DNA of 8,186 nt. Source: Ileibacterium sp. Its GTDB lineage: Bacteria > Bacillota_I > Bacilli_A > Erysipelotrichales > Erysipelotrichaceae. The translations under genes and the position numbers were made by a program. This document shows positions 1 through 6,291 of the stretch, one piece after another (position 1 is the stretch's first letter; each line of letters begins with the position of its first letter). The stretch lies in NCBI GenBank assembly GCA_021443945.1, contig JABUSF010000001.1, positions 304,402 through 312,587 of the forward strand. Reading direction: 5' to 3'. Under the pieces are notes generated by a model. That model was not told where the DNA came from. It did no database searches and saw nothing but the letters and a program-made list of their open reading frames with translations.

Positions 1-488
1 CCGGACTTCCTGTAAAGCGAGAAGTTGAACGCTTTATCGAGAACACCGATAATAGTATATTAGGCTGGATTCGGCCAGCTGACTATTCGACAGATGAAAT
101 CAGTCTAATGAGAGTAGAGAGTGTTTTCAATCCAAGAGTTGTTTTTAAACTGTATTTCCATTCCACGTATTCTGAGAAGGAAATGAAGAATGTTAAAGTG
201 TCGTGGAAAGGTAAGTCTCTCAAAATAACCCGAACTGCAGAAGACGACAAGTTGTATTATGCAACTGTTGAAAATCTTGAAGGACTGGAAGCGGATAGAC
301 CGTTTTATTTGGATATCACTGATGGGAATAAAGCGGATGACGCAAATACCATTCAAGTTCCATGCTCACTTCTTAGCGGCTTGTTTTATTCTGAGAAAAA
401 CGGCAGCGTTGATAACTGGGGTCTGCTTCTGAAAAGCTTTAATGCCTATACTCATTATCTGGCCGAATACCTTGAGAGCAGATCATAG
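1..488 (+). CDS. C-terminal fragment of an unrecognised protein (5' end outside window)
   Basis: The reading frame is open from the left edge (first full codon at position 3) to a TAG at 486-488, giving 161 visible residues. The first in-frame ATG, at 108, is unlikely to be the start: the 35 codons before it read as ordinary protein (including a GWIRPADYS stretch), no ribosome binding site precedes it, and the frame is never closed upstream. The visible part has alternating hydrophobic/polar segments typical of a beta-rich domain (KNVKVSWKGKSLKITR, then RPFYLDITDGN). It ends in a probable amphipathic helix (LLLKSFNAYTHYLAEYLESR). I see one cysteine, no membrane segment, and no catalytic motif I can name. 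A terminator about 150 bp downstream closes this unit, so it is not co-transcribed with the secreted-protein genes to its right. That it is coding is well supported; its function is unknown. Confidence 0.85.
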   Translation, partial: GLPVKREVERFIENTDNSILGWIRPADYSTDEISLMRVESVFNPRVVFKLYFHSTYSEKEMKNVKVSWKGKSLKITRTAEDDKLYYATVENLEGLEADRPFYLDITDGNKADDANTIQVPCSLLSGLFYSEKNGSVDNWGLLLKSFNAYTHYLAEYLESRS

Positions 489-558
489 TTTTCAACTGCC
501 GTTCGGACCATATTCATAAGAAATCACCATGATCGAACTGAGATATGAATTAGAATCG

Positions 559-591
559 ATTGAATAGATCTTTTATAGAAGATGATTCAAT
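559..591. repeat. Imperfect inverted repeat (hairpin) between the stop codon and the terminator
   Basis: A seven-base arm ATTGAAT (559-565) pairs with ATTCAAT (585-591), and an inner five-base arm ATCTT (568-572) pairs with AAGAT (579-583). They are separated by a small asymmetric internal loop (AG against G) and close on a six-base loop. No T tract follows, so it is not a classical terminator. It could be a 3' mRNA stabilising hairpin or a remnant. Role unknown. Confidence 0.4.
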
Positions 592-636
592 AGAAACCTT
601 AATCGTTAGAATCTTCTAAGAAATCAAAATAGAAAC

Positions 637-673
637 AGGACCTCGGATATTCAAATCTGGGGTCCTTTAGTTT
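637..673 (+). terminator. Rho-independent terminator of the left-hand gene
   Basis: A 12-bp stem pairs AGGACCTCGGAT (637-648) with ATCTGGGGTCCT (655-666), including two G-T pairs, around the six-base loop ATTCAA. A T-rich tail (TTAGTTTATC) follows. The hairpin sits about 150 bp after the TAG at 488 and is the first strong stop after the partial gene. Confidence 0.8.
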
Positions 674-884
674 ATCAGATCATGCAACTGAATTAAGCAT
701 AAATTCTGATGAATCTCATAATGGTTCCTATTTGGCTCAGCAATCGGGATCATTCTGCATCATTGTCCAAGAGTATAGTCATACTGGAATAATGTTTTGC
801 TTTTTAGGAATCAGCTCTAGCTGCAGGATATTAAAAAACAATAGTGCTGGAAAGCAGTAAAGTCTCAAATGAATTATTGCAGTA

Positions 885-1064
885 GTTCAAAATCAAGATG
901 TCTTTGAGCAGTCGATCACCAGATATAAGGAACTGGAATATAACAAAAGATAAACGAAATAACTGGAAAAAGAGGCGTGTAAATATTTGAAAAAACATGG
1001 CTTTAAGAATGAAGGATTTCGGTTGTTTGCAGAAATGTTTTTGAAAGCGGTTAGAGGGAATTAA
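885..1064 (+). pseudogene. Decayed 3' end of an unidentified gene (ends LKAVRGN)
   Basis: One frame reads as plausible helical, Lys/Glu-rich protein: VVQNQDVFEQSITRYKEL, then EYNKR, TAA, TK, TAA, LEKEACKYLKKHGFKNEGF, RLFAEMFLKAVRGN and finally TAA-TAG at 1062-1067. Only two TAA codons (951, 960) interrupt it, and each is one substitution from a Lys or Gln codon. Two further in-frame stops lie just upstream (858, 870). The last 12 residues plus spacing resemble the frame ending at 5605-5607 in spacer B (GEIFRLDFTKILKAVRGN), which supports a genuine former coding end. The family is not recognised. Chance reading in AT-rich DNA is the main alternative. Confidence 0.35.
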
Positions 1065-1081
1065 TAGTTCCTTTTTAGAAT
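1039..1081. repeat. 43-bp perfect direct repeat, copy 1
   Basis: These 43 bases are identical to 5582-5624. The element begins with TTTT, contains the final LKAVRGN codons and the TAA-TAG pair of the decayed frame, and continues about 14 bases beyond. Its 3' half forms a weak hairpin (GAGGGAA with TTCCTTT, two G-T pairs, seven-base loop) followed by Ts, so it may once have acted as a terminator. Flanking DNA on both sides is much less alike than the repeat. Confidence 0.9.
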
Positions 1082-1149
1082 TAGAATTATCAATCGCAAA
1101 TTCCTTAGAGAAAAAGTGATGATTTTGGTCAGATGGAGTGGCGTTTCAG

Positions 1150-1213
1150 AAAATCGGAGTTTTGCTTCCATCCAGTGGACCGTTTACGACAGAAGGGAGA
1201 TTTGAAGGAAGTG
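1150..1213. repeat. Diverged repeat block shared with spacer B, copy 1
   Basis: This aligns with 5921-5982 with one single-base gap, most strongly at GACAGAAGGGAGA. On the + strand the shared peptide is LPSSGPFTTEGRFEGSDI here and IPNNRPFMTEGRLEPIDI in the other copy. Read from the - strand, both copies give an ATG followed by similar peptides (MSLPSNLPSVVNGPLDG here, MSIGSSLPSVINGRLFG there). The coding strand is therefore unclear. The + frame here runs open from 1123 to a TAA at 1282-1284 but has no start. Confidence 0.5.
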
Positions 1214-1495
1214 ACATAGCTCTAAAAATTAATGAAAGAAGAAGATCGAACGATAGATCGGAAAAGATAAGTAACCGGCTGTAACTGTAATTTGTTCATG
1301 ATCAATCGCTCTGTTCGAACTATCTTGTTTCTTTCGGCCAAATTGGATTATTGAAGAAATAATGTGGAAAACTAGATTTCACTTTTGACAGCTTATAAAT
1401 TTGATGCCCTGATTGTTTATCAATGCAGTGAAATTAGAAACCTAACTGTATTATCTAACCCTCTAAATGTGTAAATTAACATGGATTTCACAAAT

Positions 1496-1569
1496 GAAAA
1501 TGGGCTGAAAATTGGAAACCAAATGAAAATAATTATATGAAAACGAATAACGAGAAAGATAAGAAAATG
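1496..1569 (+). promoter_or_regulatory. Conserved leader directly upstream of secreted-protein gene 1
   Basis: The last roughly 74 bases before the start codon align with 6222-6291 upstream of the paralogue. Both contain GAAAAT-R-GGCTGAA, an A-rich stretch, and a shared GAGAAAG element about 18 bases before the start. Neither leader has a canonical AGGAGG ribosome binding site; GAGAAAG or the A-rich tract may take its place. The ATG at 1537 lies inside this leader and is not conserved in the paralogue. Confidence 0.5.
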
Positions 1570-4500
1570 ATGTGTAGAAAAATGACAGCTGCTCTGCTTG
1601 CTGCCTCTCTTACTCTTGGCGGCTTCTCTTTGCCAGCACTTGCACAGGACAATCCCCAGTCTGAAGCCACAAATTGGGGCCAGAGTATTGAAAAAGAATA
1701 TCAGCCAGTAAAAAGTTCAAAAATTAAAAGTATATTCAAAGTAAATGATTATGATTTGTACGATATTCACAATGGTGAAATGGAGAAACGGCCAAATACA
1801 GAATATGTATCAGAATTGATGAGAAATACTTTACTTAGTACTCCCCCTTTAAGAAAAAGTACCCTCGCTGAAGATGGAGGCGAAAATAACAAAACAATAG
1901 TAGATTATGGGAGCAAAACGACTCTTCTGGAGCATTGGGCGAATGTTGCCGCTGGTATTTTTGCAAGTACCCCTTCCAGTTATGCATCCCGTGGGGATGA
2001 AGATGGTTTTGGGCAGTATAAATCACCTGACATTTTCAAACGTATCTTTATGAGTGAGAAGGTTGATGACAATAAGTCCGGAAACCTTCCGAAACTTCTT
2101 TCCAAGATAAATAGAGGAAAATGGAGGACAGAAGATAATCCAGGTGATTCAGATCGGGTTAAGGATATTGTAACGATGGCAACAGGTCTGCAGAGTGCAT
2201 CCAACATGGCGGAGGTTCAAAACCAGGCTTTTCTAGAATTACAGCATCTCAATAATTCTATTGCTGAGGCCAAAGACTTTCGAGCGAACAATGAAATCAA
2301 AAAAATGTCAGAGGATAAGGATTCTGGCCAATGCCTGTATAGTTTAGTAGCTACAAGAGACAGAGAAGGGCTGACATATGGTTATGAATACAATCTATTT
2401 GGGTTGGTGTTCTATGATTTTAAAGTGAACTATGTGAATGATGGAAAAGAAGATCTTGTTATGAGTGCTTTAGACGATACAGACAAAGAAGCGCTTCAAG
2501 AACGAATCCAACAAGGGCAAAACATCCGAATTAATGGGTTTACTTATTCCCAGGACAATAAAGAAACTGTTAATGATACTCAAGTCGTCAATGACAGCAA
2601 TGAAACGATGCCAGTAGAAATAAATTATTCGCAAACGAAATCAAAATCGATTAAATCTTCAGAAACTAAGAGCTCAGGGTCAAAAAACACCCAAGAAGCT
2701 TCAATACAGTTTACAAAGAACATTGGATCAATACCATCCCAGACTGGGGCTTTAAATCTATTTTCATATCAACTTGCTTCATCAACAAAATGGGTTTGGG
2801 AAACATCAAAGAATCAGTCTGCAACCAGTGCGAAGGCAGAGACTACCTCAGACACTAAAAACTGCAAAACAAATGCAGAATTGCCTCCACATGCTGCAAG
2901 CTTTACAAGAATTAACAGAAGACAGGTGACAATGGAGGAAGAATATACCCGGCCGGTTATGATTTCTTATAAAGTGGCCGTTTTCTCCATGAATGGACGT
3001 TTATATGATGATAATGGAGCTGTTTACGCGTTCCGTACTTTGAACTATCAGCAAAGATCCTTCTTTACAGAGATCGGAAGCAGAGAATTCAACAACGAAA
3101 GCTGGAATGGCCTGCGTTTAAGAGCCCGCGATTCGAGAGTTCCTGATACCGCAAAAGCCACTACCAAATTAATTGGAGAAAAACATGGCTGGTTCAGCTA
3201 CAAAATAAAACACACATGGAATGACCCCTTTATCAATCAACTTGATTGGAGGAACATAGAGAAAACGTCTAGAAAAATTGGGCTTAAGACTAACGACTCG
3301 ATTGAGACGTTGATCTACAGTCTTCCAATTTCTCTGACAGGCGGAAAGATGAGAGTGAATTTGAGTTCAACAGAACTTAGCGCCTTAGAGAATGTTCCTA
3401 CTAAACCGTTAAAAGAAGTGTTGACGGATGGAAAAGATTCAGTGGATTTAATGCCTGGTGCCTCTCTAAATCTAAGCAAATATGAATTAAAAGGGATTGA
3501 TGAGAATAATGTACCGTTCTGTTCATTTAACCCATCCAGAGGGTCATGGAAAATTGTAGATGAGAACGGCGGCGACATCGGTGAAGTAGATGAAAATGGC
3601 ATCGCTAAAACTGAATATGGAACTTTAACAAAAAAGGATACCCAGTGGTCCTTTACTGCGAATCAAAATGGAAAATGTGGAACAGTTTACTTAAAGTACA
3701 TCGTGGATGACGATTATTATAAGTACTACGAAAGAGGAGTGAAGTATGACAAACTTCCTACAGTTTCTTCTGGATCTGTTAAAACTCCGGTTATTAAAGT
3801 CAACTGCAAATCAACCAATGATTCATTTGATGGAACACTTTCCTTTGCAAAGGATGAAGTTGAACTTGCTTATGAAAAAGACAAACCAATTTCGTTAAAT
3901 AATTTAGATGAACTGGGTTTTGCTGCATTTGATAAAGACAATAATCAATTGAATATCCATCCTCATTGGGAGGTTTTGGAACACTTTGACTGTCAGATTC
4001 AGGATGATGATAAGTTAACCGTCCCAGGTGATGGAGATTATCATTTACGCGCAAAATATGGAGATAAGTATTCCAAATGGATTGTTGTTCATGCAAAACA
4101 GCAAACCAAGATCCAAGTTCAACAACAGTCTGATGAGGTCAAATCTTTAGAGAATAAGGAATCTGATCAGGCAGATTCGAATGATGAAACCATTAATTAC
4201 CACAGAGCTTTATCAACTCTTTATAAAGCAATTCAAAAGCAGCAGGATACAGAACCAGAATTGCCTGGTGAATTGAGTCCTATTCTCCAGAGTGCTTCTT
4301 TTGAAGACAAAGACAAAGTTATTGAGTTAGCCGATACTTTGGGTCTGTTCAATGGAATGGATCAAACCAATGTTCAGGGAGATGATACAGTTACTGTTAA
4401 AGATCTGTCACTTCTCTTATATAACCTCCGAACTTTATTTGAATTCGATGATGAAGTTGAGACACCTGAGGGCTTTGATAAAATCGCAAATCTATCCATG

Positions 4501-4668
4501 GTATCTGAGGAACAAAAGCCGGCTTTAAAATGGGCTATGGCAAATGGGCTTGACTTGAGCGATCTTAGCCGTTCGGTTGAGCCAGAAGAAGCCAAGCAGT
4601 TTATTCAATCCTGCTTGAAAGATTTGTTCTGGGAATACTCGCAGAAAACATCAATTATTGCAGAGTGA
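1570..4668 (+). CDS. Secreted aerolysin-like putative pore-forming protein with Ig-like and SLH-like C-terminus (paralogue 1)
   Basis: 1032 residues from the chosen start. The frame extends to an ATG at 1537, but 1570 aligns with the paralogue's first possible ATG and gives a compact signal peptide (residues 1-25: basic start, LLAASLTLGG core, cleavage after LPALA). Residues 26-335 form an unrecognised domain shared with paralogue 2 (TLLEHWANVA and TPSSY at about 118-137, Cys255 in QCLYS, GLVFYDF at 278). Residues 338-475 resemble an aerolysin/ETX-MTX2 module: an N-rich lead-in, a Ser/Thr/Lys-rich strand (TKSKSIKSSETKSSGSK), a short loop (382-394), a second Ser/Thr-rich strand starting at WETSKNQS, LPPH at 438, then PVMISYKVAVFSMNG. 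A conserved block NYQQRSFFTEIGS follows at 492. Residues about 618-730 and 741-843 look Ig-like (VDENG, CGTVYLKY; HWEV, GDYHLRAKYG). A polar linker (844-897) leads to two degenerate SLH-like repeats (about 906-957 and 967-1022), suggesting wall attachment. Coding is certain; the pore-forming role is inferred and unsearched. Confidence 0.93.
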   Translation: MCRKMTAALLAASLTLGGFSLPALAQDNPQSEATNWGQSIEKEYQPVKSSKIKSIFKVNDYDLYDIHNGEMEKRPNTEYVSELMRNTLLSTPPLRKSTLAEDGGENNKTIVDYGSKTTLLEHWANVAAGIFASTPSSYASRGDEDGFGQYKSPDIFKRIFMSEKVDDNKSGNLPKLLSKINRGKWRTEDNPGDSDRVKDIVTMATGLQSASNMAEVQNQAFLELQHLNNSIAEAKDFRANNEIKKMSEDKDSGQCLYSLVATRDREGLTYGYEYNLFGLVFYDFKVNYVNDGKEDLVMSALDDTDKEALQERIQQGQNIRINGFTYSQDNKETVNDTQVVNDSNETMPVEINYSQTKSKSIKSSETKSSGSKNTQEASIQFTKNIGSIPSQTGALNLFSYQLASSTKWVWETSKNQSATSAKAETTSDTKNCKTNAELPPHAASFTRINRRQVTMEEEYTRPVMISYKVAVFSMNGRLYDDNGAVYAFRTLNYQQRSFFTEIGSREFNNESWNGLRLRARDSRVPDTAKATTKLIGEKHGWFSYKIKHTWNDPFINQLDWRNIEKTSRKIGLKTNDSIETLIYSLPISLTGGKMRVNLSSTELSALENVPTKPLKEVLTDGKDSVDLMPGASLNLSKYELKGIDENNVPFCSFNPSRGSWKIVDENGGDIGEVDENGIAKTEYGTLTKKDTQWSFTANQNGKCGTVYLKYIVDDDYYKYYERGVKYDKLPTVSSGSVKTPVIKVNCKSTNDSFDGTLSFAKDEVELAYEKDKPISLNNLDELGFAAFDKDNNQLNIHPHWEVLEHFDCQIQDDDKLTVPGDGDYHLRAKYGDKYSKWIVVHAKQQTKIQVQQQSDEVKSLENKESDQADSNDETINYHRALSTLYKAIQKQQDTEPELPGELSPILQSASFEDKDKVIELADTLGLFNGMDQTNVQGDDTVTVKDLSLLLYNLRTLFEFDDEVETPEGFDKIANLSMVSEEQKPALKWAMANGLDLSDLSRSVEPEEAKQFIQSCLKDLFWEYSQKTSIIAE

Positions 4669-4775
4669 TGCTCGAACTTCTTTTGCAATAAGAGTAAATA
4701 TTAAGAAAGCTACAATTATGGACTGTAAGAGTAAAAATTGCTTATAGGACTGAATAGTGTACTTTAAAATTTAAT

Positions 4776-4827
4776 GAGGCTTTGATCCGCCATCCTTCAA
4801 AGATGTGTGGATTGAAGCCTCTTTTTT
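4776..4827 (+). terminator. Rho-independent terminator of secreted-protein gene 1
   Basis: A 13-bp stem pairs GAGGCTTTGATCC (4776-4788) with GGATTGAAGCCTC (4809-4821), with two central G-T pairs, around a 20-base loop. Six Ts follow (4822-4827). It lies about 108 bp after the TGA at 4668. The strength of this hairpin implies that the downstream paralogue is transcribed from its own promoter. Confidence 0.88.
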
Positions 4828-5036
4828 CGACGTGTATGTTCAGCTCCCTTTCATTAGTGGGTTTTAACAATTTAATTTTTGTGTATGTCAGAAAAAATAA
4901 TTTTATCGTGTAATTCATGCCGCTGGTCCATTGACCAAATCGTGAGCTGTTTTAAAAAATGATTTCTGTTTTCTTCAAGCCAGCTTATTCGACGATGTTT
5001 CATTTTATTGACTTCACCATTCTTCCCACTGCCAAG

Positions 5037-5054
5037 TTGCTGTTTCTGTCTCCT
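5037..5054. repeat. 18-bp direct repeat, copy 1
   Basis: TTGCTGTTTCTGTCTCCT occurs here and again at 5153-5170, 116 bp apart, with different flanks. In the - strand reading the two copies fall in different phases, so the repeat does not encode a repeated peptide. It may mark a small local duplication or insertion in the decayed region. Confidence 0.8.
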
Positions 5055-5152
5055 GGAACGGAGTCAGTTGGTAAAGAAGTACATCCAGTTTGCCTTCTGC
5101 AGTTTCCATGGGTTTGTTTCATCAGAAAGCGATATTTCAGTTTAAAAACCGT

Positions 5153-5170
5153 TTGCTGTTTCTGTCTCCT
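5153..5170. repeat. 18-bp direct repeat, copy 2
   Basis: Identical to 5037-5054. It lies between the first and second protein-like - strand frames, where the suspected first frameshift would be. Confidence 0.8.
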
Positions 5171-5487
5171 AACTCAAATTGATTCATTTCTTTCTTATGT
5201 AAACAGTTCTCTGCCTGGATTCAAAACTAACTCTTTAAAGCCTTTAAGACCAGCCCATTCTTTCTGAATGCAAACTCCGGGAAAATGTTCAGCAACTTGT
5301 TTTGCTTTTGAAAAGTTCATGTTCTTCCCGTTTCAAAATTCAAATCCCACCATTGCCGTGTTTGATTCAATCATAATTTTTTCTTCAGATGGTCATTAGA
5401 CCCAAGGACTGATATAGACTTGCATTTTCTAACGAAGAATGGGGCAGGGGAAACGGATTCATTCTTCAACATTGAATAGGATCTAAT

Positions 5488-5607
5488 GAAAAGGAAAACA
5501 AAAGACTTGTTCTATTTATACGGAAAAAATTATGAAAACAAAGCAAGTTTGGTGAAATATTTCGACTTGATTTTACGAAAATTTTGAAAGCGGTTAGAGG
5601 GAATTAA
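5488..5607 (+). pseudogene. Decayed 3' end of the LKAVRGN gene, second copy
   Basis: The frame ending at TAA 5605-5607 reads NEKENKRLVLFIRKKL, TGA (5533-5535), then KQSKFGEIFRLDFTKI and LKAVRGN. It matches the decayed frame ending at 1062-1064 in spacer A at the shared FRL and LKAVRGN positions, and more loosely upstream (NEKENKRL against LEKEACKYL). One in-frame stop interrupts it and no start is visible. Another short frame from the ATG at 5486 (33 codons, ending at TGA 5585-5587) overlaps it in a different phase and is probably incidental. Confidence 0.3.
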
Positions 5608-5624
5608 TAGTTCCTTTTTAGAAT
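5582..5624. repeat. 43-bp perfect direct repeat, copy 2
   Basis: Identical to 1039-1081, about 4.54 kb away in the same orientation. As in copy 1 it covers the last codons, the TAA-TAG pair and the downstream weak hairpin. It lies about 670 bp before the start of the second secreted-protein gene; copy 1 lies about 490 bp before the first. Confidence 0.9.
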
Positions 5625-5920
5625 AATACCTGCAGTTGCAATAATCTTCAGAAACTTGGATTTGATTTCCAAGTGCAACAACTTAACAAGAAGTGATTCT
5701 CATTTATCAATTCTGAGAAAAATATAGTTTCAATGGATTGTAAATTCCATTTAGGTGAAGACTTCCAAAACTGTCTGCAGAAAGTAAGGAAACCCGCCAT
5801 GGGAGGATCATGATGATCGAACATTGTCTGATGCAGATGATTCAGAGTATTGGATGAAATTTGATGATAAAAGAGAATGATAAATGTGAAGATCCTGGCC
5901 GAATCGTGTGGTTTTTTAAA

Positions 5921-5982
5921 GAATAGAAGTTCTATTCCAAACAATCGGCCATTTATGACAGAAGGGAGACTGGAACCTATAG
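5921..5982. repeat. Diverged repeat block shared with spacer A, copy 2
   Basis: Counterpart of 1150-1213. On the + strand it lies inside a 56-codon frame from ATG 5877 to TAG 6045-6047 that contains IPNNRPFMTEGRLEP. Over the 27 residues from CGFLKN onward this frame aligns without gaps to VAFQKI onward in spacer A, with 12 identities by eye. On the - strand it encodes the start of a longer frame (5986-5648) opening MSIGSSLPSVINGRL. Which strand was coding, if either, is unresolved. Confidence 0.5.
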
Positions 5983-6221
5983 ACATACGTGAATTGACGA
6001 AACAGGATGGCAGAGGCCATCAGAGAATCCACCACGGCAGCGAATAGTTCGCTGCAATCCTGTGCATTCAAGCCTATTAGAACACAGTCAAAGCAAGATA
6101 CTTTATCTCCAGTGTGAAATTCAATTCGCTCCATCATAAAACATCGTTTTTCATTGAATTGGGAATTGAACAACCGCAATTCTTCTAAGATCTTGCAGAA
6201 ATGGTTTTTGAATGAAAGCTT

Positions 6222-6291
6222 GAAAATAGGCTGAACACTTAAAATCAAACTAAAACAATAAATACCGATTAAAGAGAAAGAAAAGAATACT
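6222..6291 (+). promoter_or_regulatory. Conserved leader directly upstream of secreted-protein gene 2
   Basis: Aligns with 1496-1569. An in-frame TAA at 6259-6261 closes the reading frame upstream of the ATG at 6292, so translation cannot begin further out than 6262. That makes 6292 the first ATG and supports choosing 1570 in the paralogue. No AGGAGG-type site is present; GAGAAAG sits about 18 bases before the ATG, as in the other leader. Confidence 0.5.

Larger units (their letters stand above)
674..1569. other. Gene-poor spacer A, with decayed coding fragments
   Basis: No intact gene is visible on either strand across about 900 bases. The + frame beginning at position 633 stays open to a TAA at 858, but it has no usable start and overlaps the terminator, so I do not call it. 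From 885 to 1064 the same frame resumes as protein-like sequence broken by stops. The other contents are the 43-bp repeat copy at 1039-1081, the diverged block at 1150-1213, and the leader of the next gene at 1496-1569. The promoter of the downstream gene must lie in this spacer, because a strong terminator precedes it; I cannot place it with confidence. Confidence 0.6.
4872..5320 (-). pseudogene. Possible frameshifted gene remnant on the minus strand, family unknown
   Basis: Three consecutive short - strand frames, each in a different phase, read as plausible protein. 5320-5195 encodes 41 residues beginning MNFSKAKQVAEHFPGV and ending LNPGRELFT. 5109-5014 encodes 31 residues beginning METAEGKLDVLLYQL and ending TATWQWEEW. 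5003-4872 encodes 43 residues beginning MKHRRISWLEENRNH and ending IIFSDIHKN. Their amino-acid make-up is more protein-like than the overlapping + strand frame at 4959-5267, which is full of Phe, Leu and Cys. One decayed gene with at least two frameshifts is the simplest reading, but I recognise no family, and chance frames cannot be excluded. Confidence 0.25.
4828..6291. other. Gene-poor spacer B, with decayed fragments on both strands
   Basis: About 1.45 kb without a convincing intact gene. Left part (4872-5320): three short protein-like - strand frames and an 18-bp direct repeat. Middle (5488-5624): remnant of the LKAVRGN frame and the second 43-bp repeat. Right part: the diverged block at 5921-5982, a third trace of repeat-related sequence at 6193-6212 (TTGCAGAAATGGTTTTTGAA, one base longer than the match at 1027-1045), and the leader of the second secreted-protein gene at 6222-6291. 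A 7-bp inverted repeat (ACTTGGA/TCCAAGT, 5654-5674) has no T tract. The promoter of the second gene should be here but is not identifiable by eye. Confidence 0.6.

Noticed and set aside
108..488. Start of the left-hand gene at ATG 108
   Set aside because: The frame is open to the window edge with ordinary protein sequence before it and there is no ribosome binding site, so the gene is partial.
633..860. 76-codon open + frame after the first gene
   Set aside because: It lacks a start codon, begins inside the terminator hairpin and shows no recognisable motif. Only its continuation from 885 is supported by a second copy.
1385..1413. TTGACA as a -35 promoter element for secreted-protein gene 1
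   Set aside because: The hexamer is perfect, but no TATAAT-like sequence lies 16-18 bases downstream (the candidate is CCTGAT), and nothing comparable was found upstream of the paralogue.
4959..5267. 102-codon + strand open frame in spacer B
   Set aside because: It has no ribosome binding site, an unusual Phe/Leu/Cys/Ser-rich make-up, and lies antisense to more protein-like minus-strand fragments. Treated as a chance frame.
5648..5986. 112-codon - strand open frame in spacer B
   Set aside because: Only its first 20 or so codons are matched in spacer A, where the same reading stops soon after. The rest has no sign of being a protein, so it is described only as part of the shared block.
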